DNA of 64,000 nucleotides, from positions 1 through 64,000 of the forward strand of contig JAAFGT010000015.1 of NCBI GenBank assembly GCA_010365215.1, written 5' to 3'. Shown here in pieces: positions 26,401-35,703 of the stretch (the stretch's first letter is position 1; each line of letters begins with the position of its first letter). Below the pieces are notes generated by a model that was not told the origin of the DNA, did no database searches, and worked only from the letters and a program-made list of their open reading frames with translations. Made by a program: the position numbers and the translations under genes. The stretch is from Acidipila sp. (GTDB taxonomy: Bacteria; Acidobacteriota; Terriglobia; Acidiferrales; UBA7541).

Positions 26401-27909
26401 TTACCGATGCGCTCCCACCGGCACTGGAGGAGACTTTCTATCCGGCTGGCCGTCATGGCCGTTACCGCTCGCGGGACGCCCGTCGGAACGGGTTTCAGAA
26501 CGCTGTTCTGAACGCTGTTCCAAACGCTGCTCGGAACGGAACTGCGCCAGGGCTTCATTCAATTGATCCGAAAGCTTGACCATGTGGCCCACGGTACTGA
26601 CCGTCTGCCGCGCGCCCTGCGAGGTCTGCCGGGTAATGCCGGAAATGATCTGCATGGCATTGGCGACACCTTCCGTGCCGCGCACCTGTTGTTTGGAGGC
26701 CAGAGAAATTTCCTGGACCAGCTCGGCCGACTGGCGCACCACGGAAGAGATCGCTTCGAGCGCCTTGCCCGCCTGATCGGCCAGGCCCGCGCCTACTTCC
26801 ACTTCCTTGGTGCCTTCTTCCATCACGACTACCGCTTCGTTGGTCTCCGCCTGAATGGCCTTGATGAGTGCGGCAATATCTTTCGTGGCGCTGCGGGAAT
26901 GTTCCGCCAGCTTGCGCACTTCGTCGGCAACCACCGCGAAGCCGCGGCCCGCCTCGCCCGCGCGCGCCGCTTCGATGGCCGCGTTCAAAGCCAGCAGGTT
27001 GGTCTGCTCGGTGATGTCGTTAATCACGTTGATGATTTCGGAGATTTCCAGCGAACGATCGCCCAGCGATTTGATTTTCTTGGCGGTGGCCTGCACCGAA
27101 GCGCGGATGCGGTGCATGCCTTCCAGCGTATCGCGCACCGCGCGGTTGCCCTGCTCGGCGGCATCGAGCGCGCGGCGCGCAGCTTCGGCGCTGGCTTCCG
27201 CGTTATTCGATACCTGCTTCATGGAGACGGTCAGTTCTTCCACGGCCGAAGAAGTGTTGGTGATTTCCTGGTCCTGCTGGGTCGCGCCCGCGGTCATCTC
27301 GTCGGCGGCCACCAGAATCTGGTTTGCGCTGGTGGCCACGTCGATGGCGCTCTTGCGTACGCGCTCCAGCACGGTGGTGAAGTTGTCGAGCATGTAGTTG
27401 ATCGAATCCACCACGTTGCTCAGCGAATCGTTGGTCACCTTGCCGCGCAGCGTCAGGTCGCCGCGCGCCACCTGGTTGATTACGCTCAACAGCTCGGTGA
27501 TGCTGCGCTGCAATGATTCTTGCGCCTCCTGGCTCATGTACGCTTTCGAAATGCGCCCCGCCGTGCGGTTGAAGTTGTCGGCGATGAATCCGAATTCGTC
27601 ATGGGAGTCGATCTCCGCCTTCGCGCGGTGGTCTCCCGCCGCCAGCCGCTCGGAAAAATCCGCGAGCTCTCCTGTGGGTTTGAGCACGCGGCTGTTGAGC
27701 AGCGCGCCCAGCATAAAACCCGTGAACAGCATCAGCAGCACGGCGCACAGCACTTCCAGCGCCGCGCTGCCCGGCAGTTGCCCCAGGTCAAACAGGGAAT
27801 GACCGGCAGCCTGCGCGCCCGCATGGAACGCCAGTCCCAGCACTGCTCCCAAAGCTGCGATGGTCACTCCAACCAGAAGCCATATTGTCGAACTCAGCCG
27901 AGCTTTCAT
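26401..27909 (-). CDS. Methyl-accepting chemotaxis protein with minimal periplasmic part
   Basis: A 502-residue chemoreceptor. Two membrane helices (residues about 8-30 and 48-68, [21 protein letters not shown]) are separated by fewer than 25 residues, so there is no room for a periplasmic ligand-binding domain. A HAMP domain ([20 protein letters not shown]) and then a long cytoplasmic signalling coiled coil follow, with the conserved hairpin tip [20 protein letters not shown]. The C-terminus is Arg/Gln/Ser-rich with an [12 protein letters not shown] repeat. The start at 27909 has GGAGG upstream. Input is probably cytoplasmic, membrane-derived or through partner proteins. It overlaps no neighbour but lies in the operon between CheW and CheR. 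Confidence 0.94.
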   Translation of the reverse strand: MKARLSSTIWLLVGVTIAALGAVLGLAFHAGAQAAGHSLFDLGQLPGSAALEVLCAVLLMLFTGFMLGALLNSRVLKPTGELADFSERLAAGDHRAKAEIDSHDEFGFIADNFNRTAGRISKAYMSQEAQESLQRSITELLSVINQVARGDLTLRGKVTNDSLSNVVDSINYMLDNFTTVLERVRKSAIDVATSANQILVAADEMTAGATQQDQEITNTSSAVEELTVSMKQVSNNAEASAEAARRALDAAEQGNRAVRDTLEGMHRIRASVQATAKKIKSLGDRSLEISEIINVINDITEQTNLLALNAAIEAARAGEAGRGFAVVADEVRKLAEHSRSATKDIAALIKAIQAETNEAVVVMEEGTKEVEVGAGLADQAGKALEAISSVVRQSAELVQEISLASKQQVRGTEGVANAMQIISGITRQTSQGARQTVSTVGHMVKLSDQLNEALAQFRSEQRLEQRSEQRSETRSDGRPASGNGHDGQPDRKSPPVPVGAHR

Positions 27910-27977
27910 CTGCGTCCTCCGTCCTTCAATCTCTCGTGTTCCGCTTCCGCGTTTCCTATCCGATCTGCCGACGCGCC

Positions 27978-28499
27978 TCAAATCACCGGCACGGGAAAAA
28001 CTTTAATCAGCCGGCGCATGTCCAACGCCAGCGCCAGCCGGTCGTCATGCCGCAGCAGGCCGTAACAGTGCGGGACATCCAGCGGCGCCTGCTCCAGCAG
28101 CGACGGATCGGTGACGCCGAATGTTCCGATCACTTCATCCGCGGCGATTCCCAGCCGCAAATGATCGCGATCGGCTTCGGCCCGCAGCGCCGCCACCACC
28201 ACATGTTTGGGATTCATTCCCGGCCGGCGCCCTTCCGTGAACGCGATATCCACCAGCGGCACGATCGAACCGCGCAAGTTGAACAGGCCCATCAGGAAGG
28301 GCGGCGACAAGGGAACCCGCGTCACCAGCGGCCAGTCCACCACCTCTTCCACGTCCAGCACGGTGATGCAGAACCTTTCGCGTCCCGCGCGAAACACGCA
28401 GAACTGCTGCGAAGGCTGCCGGTGCTCATATGGCGCGCCGCTTTCCGAGTCGGAAAATTGAAATTCCGCTACATGTGTCTGTTGCTGCGTTTCTCTCAT
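27978..28499 (-). CDS. cheW: Chemotaxis coupling protein CheW (cluster 1)
   Basis: A 173-residue CheW domain protein. After a short polar N-terminus the domain opens with [20 protein letters not shown], followed by [20 protein letters not shown], which contains the classical LRG motif, and later [14 protein letters not shown]. It couples the MCP encoded next to the hybrid CheA. The ATG at 28499 overlaps the stop of the preceding CheY-like gene (TAATG), so the longer frame is rejected. Of the three CheW-like proteins of the operon this is the canonical one. Confidence 0.94.
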   Translation of the reverse strand: MRETQQQTHVAEFQFSDSESGAPYEHRQPSQQFCVFRAGRERFCITVLDVEEVVDWPLVTRVPLSPPFLMGLFNLRGSIVPLVDIAFTEGRRPGMNPKHVVVAALRAEADRDHLRLGIAADEVIGTFGVTDPSLLEQAPLDVPHCYGLLRHDDRLALALDMRRLIKVFPVPVI

Positions 28500-28861
28500 T
28501 ACACGAATCTCCGGACGGCCTTCAGCAGCTCCTCGCTGGTGAACGGTTTGGCCACATGCCCGTCGGCTCCTTGCTGCTGGCCCCAAAATTTGTCGCTGGT
28601 GGTGGCTTTCGAGGTGACGAACACAATCGGGATCTTCTTGTACAAATTGTGCTGTTTCAGCTCGCGGCAGGCTTGGAATCCATTTCGTTGCGGCATGACC
28701 ACGTCCATCAGGATGAGTCCCGGGCGCTCCATGTCGATGGTCTCTTCCAGGCGCGCGGGATCGTTCAGGCCCACCGAGGTGTAGCCCCCCTGCTGCAGCA
28801 TTTCCTGGATTAACCGCACTGTCGCCTGCGAATCATCCACAATCAAAATCTTGCTGGCCAC
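28499..28861 (-). CDS. Single-domain response regulator, first gene of che cluster 1
   Basis: A 120-residue receiver domain with no output part. It starts at a GTG (28861) preceded by GGAGG at seven bases; the upstream in-frame codons are rejected. The acidic pair Asp9/Asp10 (LIVDDSQ), phospho-acceptor Asp53 (LILMDVVMPQRNG), switch Thr in FVTSK and Lys in VAKPFTS are intact. It resembles PilG/PilH-type regulators of pilus chemosensory systems as much as flagellar CheY. It is the promoter-proximal gene of a ten-gene minus-strand operon and is followed by CheW with a TAATG overlap. Confidence 0.93.
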   Translation of the reverse strand: MASKILIVDDSQATVRLIQEMLQQGGYTSVGLNDPARLEETIDMERPGLILMDVVMPQRNGFQACRELKQHNLYKKIPIVFVTSKATTSDKFWGQQQGADGHVAKPFTSEELLKAVRRFV

Positions 28862-28894
28862 GCGAACGCCTCCGCACTTCTTCATATAAAGATT

Positions 28895-28910
28895 TGCAAC
28901 TGGGCATCCA
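28895..28910 (-). promoter_or_regulatory. Candidate sigma-54 promoter of che cluster 1
   Basis: On the minus strand the sequence TGGATGCCCAGTTGCA has GG at -24 and a perfect TTGCA -12 element with the 10-bp spacing between GG and GC required by sigma-54. The -24 element is otherwise poor (TGGATGC against TGGCACG). Position fits: the predicted start near 28884 would give a short leader carrying GGAGG before the GTG at 28861. Confidence 0.35.
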
Positions 28911-29116
28911 CACGCTGCGCTGGCGCTGAATTCAAAAAAATAGCTTAGCTTTAATCGATTCAGCGTCTTAGAGCTGTCCTTGGACATGCCTGACTTCAGC
29001 GAAATAGACCCGGCATCCCTGCACCTGTCTCACTGTGCGACTCTGTCTCAGGTATTTATTTCTTCGGGCAGGGATGAGAACGCGGTTTGGCAGGATTTGA
29101 GGCGGCAGACAATTCT

Positions 29117-30739
29117 TCAGGACTGCAACCCTTCAGCTTCCTCGATGTAGGCCATCAACCGTTTGGCGGTGATGGAAAGATTCACAGCAGCTTCCGTGTT
29201 GTTCGCCGCCTTGGCTTGCTCCACGCATGCCTGCAGCTTGGTGGTTTCCGTATGCGCCAGGTCGAGGGTGAACGCGAGCCCCGGAAATATACCCGACGCC
29301 TTGATGGCATCCATGGCTACAGCTACCAGCAGCCGAGCCACCACCGCACGGCGCAAGTCTTCCGAAACTTTTCCGCCGTTGCTGACAAACGCGCTGACTT
29401 CCCAGGAAGAGAGGAGGATCTTGGTCTTCAAATATTCGACGCTTCTCATGGAGCGGCCAAGCGTCGGTGTGGCCGAGATTACCTGTTCGCAGATTGACTC
29501 CATGCACGCTTCCGGATCGACTTCGGGGCTAGCGGTGGCGCAGGTTGGTCCGCCGGCGGCGGTCACCCTGGTCGCGCCGTTCTTTCCTGGGTGTTTAAGT
29601 GTAGCGACAACGCGGGGTCCGTCTGGTGACTTAGCTTGCGTTTCCTGCCGCGCGGCCAAAAGTTTTCGCTTGGTAACCGATTTCGCCAAGGCCGTCGATC
29701 TGTTTTCCGAACGATTCAGTTTTGGCAGCACGTCGGTAAATCGGTGTGGAGCGGTAGCAGAGCTTGCAATATTTCCCCGGCCGTTGGGCGCCCGCACGGG
29801 GGTTGGCGCCGGGCCCGGCCGCATCACCGCCGTCTCCACTGCGCTGCGAATGGCTAACAATTTTCCGAACGACTGTCCCACGGAATTTTCGGAGTAGTTG
29901 CGCGCAAACGGCTGCGTCCATCTCGAGCAAAACTGACCAAGCGCTAGAATGGTTTCTTCCTTCGAGAGACCTGCCGCATGGCAGTCCACCGTTTTTACGC
30001 CCTTCTTCTCCAGTTTTTGCAGTGCATCGCGGATCGCTGCCAGGTCGGCGTGCATGAGCTGTATGAAGGCGCGCCGCACCAGAAAATTGAATCGCACAAA
30101 TGCAACCAGGGCTGAGGGGTTGTAGAACATGTCGCCCGCGGCGCTCTTGAGCTCGCGACCCTGTTCCAGATATCCGGTCTCCATAATGTCCCGCAGGCTG
30201 CGGCACTCCCCGAGTCCTTGCACCAGTTCCTCGAGTTGTGCGAACCATTCCAGCGGACGGATTTCCACTTTGCCCAGTACAGGCTTGAGAACTTCCGCCA
30301 CTCCCTCCATCTGAATGGTCTGGCTGGAGATCTCCGCCGGAGCGCAAAGCGCGAAATATTGCACCAGGAGAAAATCGACTTTTTCGCCGTCGCTGGGGCT
30401 TTTCTTCGGTCGCAGCAGGTGCCGCAACACCAGTGCGCGCAGCGATTTTTCGGAGGGGTTCTGACGCAACGCGGATTGCAGGAACTGCCGGAAGTGTTGA
30501 ACGCCGATGCGCTGGTCCATATCGTCCAGCCAGGTGCGCGCCCGTTGCACCTGCTCAGGTTTCGGCTGTACGGCAGAGGCCTCGAGATCGGCGCATGGCT
30601 TACCCAGCCCGAATTCTTTCGCCATCTCCGCATAGATGGGATACACCTCCAACGCCCCGGCCCACTCGGCCGCTAAATAAGAGGCATTTCCAGCAAGGTT
30701 CTGCGCCGCGCTTGTAACCGTAGCCAATTTTTCGGTCAT
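29117..30739 (-). CDS. Hypothetical protein of 540 residues between chemosensory clusters
   Basis: I do not recognise a domain. The N-terminal about 300 residues are helical and evenly charged (e.g. RTWLDDMDQRIGVQHFRQFL, LRALVLRHLLRPKKSPSDGE), followed by a Pro/Ala/Thr/Arg-rich disordered section (about 305-400) and a helical C-terminal domain (about 410-540, e.g. RRAVVARLLVAVAMDAIKAS). There is no signal peptide or membrane helix, so it is cytoplasmic. Its position between two chemosensory systems and the sigma-54 regulator, on the same strand as both minus-strand operons, suggests a signalling role, but this is only positional. The start is an ATG at 30739 with GGGATA upstream. Confidence 0.8.
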   Translation of the reverse strand: MTEKLATVTSAAQNLAGNASYLAAEWAGALEVYPIYAEMAKEFGLGKPCADLEASAVQPKPEQVQRARTWLDDMDQRIGVQHFRQFLQSALRQNPSEKSLRALVLRHLLRPKKSPSDGEKVDFLLVQYFALCAPAEISSQTIQMEGVAEVLKPVLGKVEIRPLEWFAQLEELVQGLGECRSLRDIMETGYLEQGRELKSAAGDMFYNPSALVAFVRFNFLVRRAFIQLMHADLAAIRDALQKLEKKGVKTVDCHAAGLSKEETILALGQFCSRWTQPFARNYSENSVGQSFGKLLAIRSAVETAVMRPGPAPTPVRAPNGRGNIASSATAPHRFTDVLPKLNRSENRSTALAKSVTKRKLLAARQETQAKSPDGPRVVATLKHPGKNGATRVTAAGGPTCATASPEVDPEACMESICEQVISATPTLGRSMRSVEYLKTKILLSSWEVSAFVSNGGKVSEDLRRAVVARLLVAVAMDAIKASGIFPGLAFTLDLAHTETTKLQACVEQAKAANNTEAAVNLSITAKRLMAYIEEAEGLQS

Positions 30740-31005
30740 CGTTGCGTATCCCGGTTGAATATCAAACGTTGAGTATCAAAGTTGAATATCCGTTCGGCCC
30801 GCTTTATCCAAAGCCGGCCTGCCACCATCGCGCGACACCATAAGACATAGCGGCGCACGGAGACCCAGGAAGAGAATTGCACGAAGACAGCCAAAGCATC
30901 TGGCCGCCGGAAGTTGCTAAGTTGTGCCTTTACAGAAGATTAAAAAGGACTGGCGGCTGCGCGAGAAGGCAGAGCGTCTCACCATGAAACGGATGTCTCA
31001 GGCAG

Positions 31006-32424
31006 TCAGCTAATATCTACGGGCGTCGCCGACGCTGCTTCCATTTCCGGGCTGCCTTCCGGCCGCAGGGAAATACGGTAGCGCTTCAATTTGCGGTATA
31101 AAGTCGCGCGGCTGAGTCCCAACATCTGGCACGCCAGCGATTTATCTCCGCCTACCTGGTGGAATACTCGCAAAATCGTTATGCGTTCCAGGTCTTCCAG
31201 TTGGTTCGAGTAGAGTGCCGGGTCCTCGGCTGGGATCGATGAGTGCCGCGAGGCGCGCAGCGCCGGCGGCAGGTCATTCACGTCGATGCTGCGATGATCC
31301 CCGAGCGCCACGGCGCGCGCCATGCTGTTTTCCAATTCGCGCACATTTCCCGGCCAGTCATATTCCATCATGCACTGTATCGCTTCGGGTGTGATCAGGA
31401 TGGTTTCGTCCGGCGCGTAGCGCGCAAGAAATGTATGCGCCAGCATGGGAATGTCGGACTTACGATCGCGCAGCGACGGCAAGTGAACAGTGACCACATT
31501 CAGCCGGAAATAGAGATCCTTGCGAAAGGTCCCTTCCCGGTAGGCGGCCTCCAGGTCGCGGTTGGTCGCCGCGATCACGCGGATGTGCACGTGCATGGTG
31601 TGATTGCTTCCTAGGGGCCGAACCTCTTTTTCCTGCAATACGCGCAACAGTTTGGCCTGCATCTCCAGCGGCAGCTCACCCACTTCGTCGAGAAATACTG
31701 TGCCGCCGTTGGCCGTTTGAAAAAGTCCCATCCTGGATTTCACCGCACCGGTGAAAGCGCCCTTCTCATAGCCGAAGAGTTCGCTCTCCATGAGCGTGGG
31801 TACCAATGATCCGCAGTCCACCGCAACAAACGGCAGCTTGGCCAGCGTGCCTCGAAAATGGATGGCCCGCGCCACCAGCTCTTTCCCGGTGCCGCTCTCT
31901 CCGGTAATTAATACCGGCGTTCGCGTCTCCTTTAACCGCACGATCATCCGCAGCACGTCCTGAATTTTCGCCGAAGAGCCCACGATGCCCTGGAGCTGCG
32001 ATTCGGAGTCCACGCGTTCCCGCAGGAACTGGTTTTCCGCCACCAGACGCACCTTCTCCGCCATGCGCTGCAGCAACAGACGCAGCTTCTCCACGCGGAA
32101 AGGTTTTTCAATATAGTCGTAGGCGCCCAGTTTCATGGCCTCAACGGCCGAGCCGACGGAACCGTGCCCGGTCATGATGGCCACTTCGGTATGCGGCAGC
32201 AGGGCCTTGAGCTGCTGCAGCAGTCCCATGCCGGATACACTGGGCAGCTTGAGGTCCGCCAGCACGATGTCCGGCGCCTGCGTTTCGATCTGTGCCAGCG
32301 CGGCTTCGGCGCTTTCCGCCTGCGCGCAGGCATAGCCCAGCGACGCGCCAATGGTCATGCACAGCTTGCGAATGCTGGGCTCGTCCTCGACGATCAGAAA
32401 ATGGATGAGAAATTCTTCGTTCAT
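31006..32424 (-). CDS. NtrC-family sigma-54-dependent response regulator
   Basis: A 472-residue transcriptional activator. Residues 5-120 are a receiver with Asp57 (VLADLKLPS). Residues about 145-385 are an AAA+ ATPase with Walker A GESGTGKE, the GAFTGA loop ([14 protein letters not shown]) that contacts sigma-54, and Walker [11 protein letters not shown]. The C-terminus is a Fis-type helix-turn-helix ([20 protein letters not shown]) followed by a short tail. On phosphorylation it should open sigma-54 RNA polymerase promoters. The start at 32424 overlaps the stop of the preceding receiver gene (ATGA). Targets may include the chemosensory operons on either side, where -24/-12-like sites occur. 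Confidence 0.96.
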   Translation of the reverse strand: MNEEFLIHFLIVEDEPSIRKLCMTIGASLGYACAQAESAEAALAQIETQAPDIVLADLKLPSVSGMGLLQQLKALLPHTEVAIMTGHGSVGSAVEAMKLGAYDYIEKPFRVEKLRLLLQRMAEKVRLVAENQFLRERVDSESQLQGIVGSSAKIQDVLRMIVRLKETRTPVLITGESGTGKELVARAIHFRGTLAKLPFVAVDCGSLVPTLMESELFGYEKGAFTGAVKSRMGLFQTANGGTVFLDEVGELPLEMQAKLLRVLQEKEVRPLGSNHTMHVHIRVIAATNRDLEAAYREGTFRKDLYFRLNVVTVHLPSLRDRKSDIPMLAHTFLARYAPDETILITPEAIQCMMEYDWPGNVRELENSMARAVALGDHRSIDVNDLPPALRASRHSSIPAEDPALYSNQLEDLERITILRVFHQVGGDKSLACQMLGLSRATLYRKLKRYRISLRPEGSPEMEAASATPVDIS

Positions 32425-32834
32425 GGTTTTCCGAATGTCTGTTCTACGATCTGGGTAAGCTGCCCCGCCCGGAACGGTTTTTCGACGCATGGCGCGCCGC
32501 TCGATTTGAGCATGGAGAAGGTCTCCTCGCTGGCGGTGTCTCCGGTAATGAAAATAATACGCGTGCGCATCTCCGGGCGATGGTTGCAGATCCAGTGATG
32601 CACGTCCGCGCCATCCACCCCGCCGGGCATTCGTATGTCGGAGATCACGCCCAGATACTTCTCCGCCTCGAGCAGGCGCAAGCCTTGTGTCCCGCTAGCC
32701 GCGGGAACCACGCGGTATCCATGAACCTCGAGCGCCCTGCAAAGAAACGCCCGCACCGCCGGCTCGTCCTCGATCACCAGAATCGGCGCGGCACCTTTTG
32801 CGGAGTCTTGCCCGTATGAAACCGGCGAGGGCAT
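32421..32834 (-). CDS. Single-domain response regulator
   Basis: A 137-residue receiver between the sensor kinase and the NtrC-type regulator. The acidic cluster ILVIEDEPAV (Glu22, Asp23), phospho-acceptor Asp66 (GVISDIRMPGGVDG), switch Thr in FITGDT and Lys in VEKPFRA are present. There is no output domain. The start overlaps the kinase stop (TGATG), and its stop overlaps the NtrC start (ATGA), so three genes form a coupled unit. It could serve as a phosphate sink or an intermediate in a relay to the NtrC-like protein. Confidence 0.92.
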   Translation of the reverse strand: MPSPVSYGQDSAKGAAPILVIEDEPAVRAFLCRALEVHGYRVVPAASGTQGLRLLEAEKYLGVISDIRMPGGVDGADVHHWICNHRPEMRTRIIFITGDTASEETFSMLKSSGAPCVEKPFRAGQLTQIVEQTFGKP

Positions 32835-35245
32835 CAACGTCCCGCCTCGGCTGCGGCCAGCGGACCTGCCAGCGGCACCGTTCGGCCGGCCAACGGCAGG
32901 CGCACGATAAACGTGCTGCCCGGCGCTCCGGTATTGTTGTGGCATAGAATCTCTCCGCCGTGATCGCGCACAATCCCATAGCAAATACTCAGTCCCAAGC
33001 CGGTGCCGCGTCCCACTTCCTTGGTGGTGAAGAAGGGATCGAAAATACGGTCCGGATAGGCGATGCCCGTACCGTTGTCGCGGAAGAGGATCTCCACGTA
33101 GCCGTCTCCGTGGCGCGTCTCGATCTCGATGCGGCCAGGACGCCGAGTCTCGCCGAGCGCGTCGTACGCATTATTCAGAATATTCAGGAATACCTGCTGG
33201 AGCTGGTGTGAATCTCCCACGATGCTCGGCAATTCGTTTTCCAGCCGCTCCACGATTTCCAGGCCGTGGCTGGCAAAGTCGTAGGAGCGAAGCTGCAGCG
33301 TGCTTCGTACAACGGCGTTGAGCTGGATGGGCGCTCGCTGTGCCGGCGTCTGTCGCGCGAAGCTCAGCAGGTTCTGGACGATCACCTTGGTGCGCTCGGC
33401 TTCTTGCAAAATCACTTGCAGGGATTCTCTGGTTGATTCCGGCAGGTCTTCGTTTTCCAGCAGAAGGTCGGCAAAACCGAGGATCGCCGCCAGTGGATTG
33501 TTCACTTCGTGTGCCACGCCGGAGACCAGCTGGCCCACCGCGGACATTTTCTCCGCATGACGCAGCTTGGCTTGCAAAATGGCGGCATCGGTAACATCGG
33601 CCATCACCACCACAATGCTGTTCACCGTGCCTTCTTCGTCGCGCATGGGGCTCAGATTCACGGAAAACTGCCCGCTGCGCCCGTCGCTGGCGCGGATGGA
33701 CAGCTCCAGGTTATCCACCGCCTGGCCGCGCAGCGTGCTCTCGAGCGCCGCGGCCAGTGCCGGCCGTCGCGATTCAGGCACAAATTCCAGCAGCGTGCGC
33801 CCCACCAGATCGCCTTCCCGGTAGCCGGCTTCGAAGCACCGGCGATTGGCGTAGCTCACCAGCCCCGCCGTGTCCAGCACCAGGATCATGCTCTGCGTAT
33901 TGTTCAAAATGTTCAGGTTGAAGTCGCGCTCGCGCTCCAGTTGCGACTGAAAATTCTTCTGTTCCGTCACATCCAGCATCAGCCCACGATGCTGCACTAC
34001 GCGTCCCCGGGCGTCGCGAACGGCAAAGACGTTTTGCAGCGTCTGGATCACCGTGCCATCTTTACGCCGCAAGGGAACGTCGTAATTCCGCAGCACCCCT
34101 TGCTTCTCGACCGCCTCCAGGAAGAGCTGGCGCTGGTCCGGCCACAGGAAAAGCTGCGCCAGGTTCACCGGCAACAGTTCCTCCCGGCTACCGTAGCCCA
34201 GCATCCTCACCAGCGCGTCATTGACTTCCAGGAACCGGCCCTCCGGCGTCGAGAAGAACAGCCCTTCCTGAATGTTGTCGAACAGCTCGCGGTAGCGGCG
34301 TTCCGCTTCGCGGCGGTCGGTAATGTCCTTCAGCACGTGAATCGTCCGCGTGCTTTCGTCCGCCCCTCCGCGCATTTGCGAAGTGGACACCAGGTAGGTG
34401 CACTCCTCGGCGGTGTACACGCATTCACCGGATTCATCCGCGCTCACATGGCAGAACGGGCACGGTTCCAGCGCTCCCGCCGGCCCCAGCGCGTTGAGCG
34501 CGCGCATGCTCACGCCGATTAGCTCCGCCGGAGGCACGCCCACGGTTTCAGCCAACGGGCGATTTACGCGCAGGATGCGGTTGTTCTGGTCGTGCACCAC
34601 GATGAAGTCGGTGATGGCGTCGAAAACTTCCACCCACTGTTTGCGCGACTGCTCGATCGTCGAGAACAGGCGCGAGTTTTCGAGCGTGATCGAGGCGTGA
34701 CCGGCCAGGGCCTGCAGCAACTCGCGGTCGGCAGGCGAAAGATCGCTGCCGCGGTCCGCCAGGCAGAGCACGCCCAGCAGGTCTCCCTCGCTTCCAGTCA
34801 TCCGCGCCAGCGCCACGTCGTGCCACTCCAGAGACTCCGCCAGCGGCGCGCCCAGCACGTCCGCGGCTGCGCCGTCGAACACCGCCTCCGCACGATCGCT
34901 CGCCAGCGTAGTGAGCGTCGCGCTCAACTGCCGCAGGCAGGCCTTGTCCGCCCTCGTTGCGGTGCCGTGAAGAAAAACGATCTCCAGGTGCGAGCTGCGC
35001 GCCAACGCCAACGCCGCTGCGCGCGCGCCCAGCAGGTCCGCTGCGTGCATGGTAAACCGCTCGACGAATCCCGGCAGATGCAGCGACGGGCGCAGTTCCA
35101 GCGCCAGGCTCATCAAGTTTTCCGCGCGCCGGCGGTGTTGCTCCGAAGTCTCGAGTAGCCGCGCGTTTTCGGCTTGGGCCTGGGCGAGTGTGGTTCGGGG
35201 AGCGCGTGGAGAGACGGTACGCCGCTGGCGATTCCGCTGGACCAT
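32834..35245 (-). CDS. Soluble PAS/GAF sensor histidine kinase (NtrB-like)
   Basis: An 803-residue cytoplasmic kinase with no membrane segment. In order: a short coiled coil, a GAF-like domain (about 40-200), three PAS domains (about 210-340, 330-460, 450-575; e.g. FDAITDFIVVHDQNNRILRV, RELFDNIQEGLFFSTPEGRF, NNTQSMILVLDTAGLVSYAN), the dimerisation/phosphoacceptor helix with His in VSGVAHEVNNPLAAILGF, and an ATPase domain (NILNNAYDAL, RDNGTGI, GRGTGLGLSI). The first PAS contains a Cys-rich segment (PCPFCH...CVYTAEECTY). The ATG at 35245 has AAGGGA in front; a TTG at 35269 is weaker. It should phosphorylate the adjacent receiver and NtrC-like regulator. Confidence 0.95.
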   Translation of the reverse strand: MVQRNRQRRTVSPRAPRTTLAQAQAENARLLETSEQHRRRAENLMSLALELRPSLHLPGFVERFTMHAADLLGARAAALALARSSHLEIVFLHGTATRADKACLRQLSATLTTLASDRAEAVFDGAAADVLGAPLAESLEWHDVALARMTGSEGDLLGVLCLADRGSDLSPADRELLQALAGHASITLENSRLFSTIEQSRKQWVEVFDAITDFIVVHDQNNRILRVNRPLAETVGVPPAELIGVSMRALNALGPAGALEPCPFCHVSADESGECVYTAEECTYLVSTSQMRGGADESTRTIHVLKDITDRREAERRYRELFDNIQEGLFFSTPEGRFLEVNDALVRMLGYGSREELLPVNLAQLFLWPDQRQLFLEAVEKQGVLRNYDVPLRRKDGTVIQTLQNVFAVRDARGRVVQHRGLMLDVTEQKNFQSQLERERDFNLNILNNTQSMILVLDTAGLVSYANRRCFEAGYREGDLVGRTLLEFVPESRRPALAAALESTLRGQAVDNLELSIRASDGRSGQFSVNLSPMRDEEGTVNSIVVVMADVTDAAILQAKLRHAEKMSAVGQLVSGVAHEVNNPLAAILGFADLLLENEDLPESTRESLQVILQEAERTKVIVQNLLSFARQTPAQRAPIQLNAVVRSTLQLRSYDFASHGLEIVERLENELPSIVGDSHQLQQVFLNILNNAYDALGETRRPGRIEIETRHGDGYVEILFRDNGTGIAYPDRIFDPFFTTKEVGRGTGLGLSICYGIVRDHGGEILCHNNTGAPGSTFIVRLPLAGRTVPLAGPLAAAEAGR

Positions 35246-35703
35246 GGGGAATCCCTTCGATTCAAACAAATTGCAGGATGTCGGCCGCTGAGTCGACCGA
35301 GCTTGGATTATTTCAGTATCTCAAAATGAGTCAAGATCGAGGGCGACCGTTGGTGTCTTCTCGATTACCGTGCATCCCAAGTTTTATCAGCAACATATCT
35401 TTAGCAATCTCCCGATTTCCTTTCCGGAGTCCTGACGCTATTTTTTCTACCGCTCTGCCAGTGAGGAACCGCAGCGTCAGTCTCACGCTGAGACCTATCT
35501 TCATTCCATTGCCGGCCGTGAGACAAAATCCGGGTGAAGAAGAGCAGGTTGCGTAAAAAATGTGACCGTAAACTTGCGACTAAGTGTTTGTCTTCCCAAT
35601 GGATAGAGGAACGGAGCATACCCGAAAGGTTTGTCCGTGTGCTGGCATTGCCCGTGCACATTCCTCTGAGTCTGGTGGTGTTTGCTGAAGGAGAGGTGAA
35701 GCT
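35246..35703. other. Intergenic region between divergent signalling operons
   Basis: About 458 bp separating the sensor-kinase operon (minus) from the TonB-C/MCP operon (plus). No gene is supported. The right part contains a candidate sigma-54 promoter (35643-35658) and a good ribosome binding site (AAGGAGAGGTGAAG, about 35687-35700). The left part should hold the promoter of the kinase operon but no convincing element was seen. Confidence 0.6.
35643..35658 (+). promoter_or_regulatory. Candidate sigma-54 promoter of che cluster 2
   Basis: TGGCATTGCCCGTGCA matches the sigma-54 consensus TGGCACG(N4)TTGCA at TGGCA and TGCA, with GG and GC at the correct 10-bp spacing. The start of transcription would fall near 35669, leaving a 35-nt leader with a good ribosome binding site before the ATG at 35704. 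The gene for an NtrC-type activator is divergently transcribed just upstream. Confidence 0.45.
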
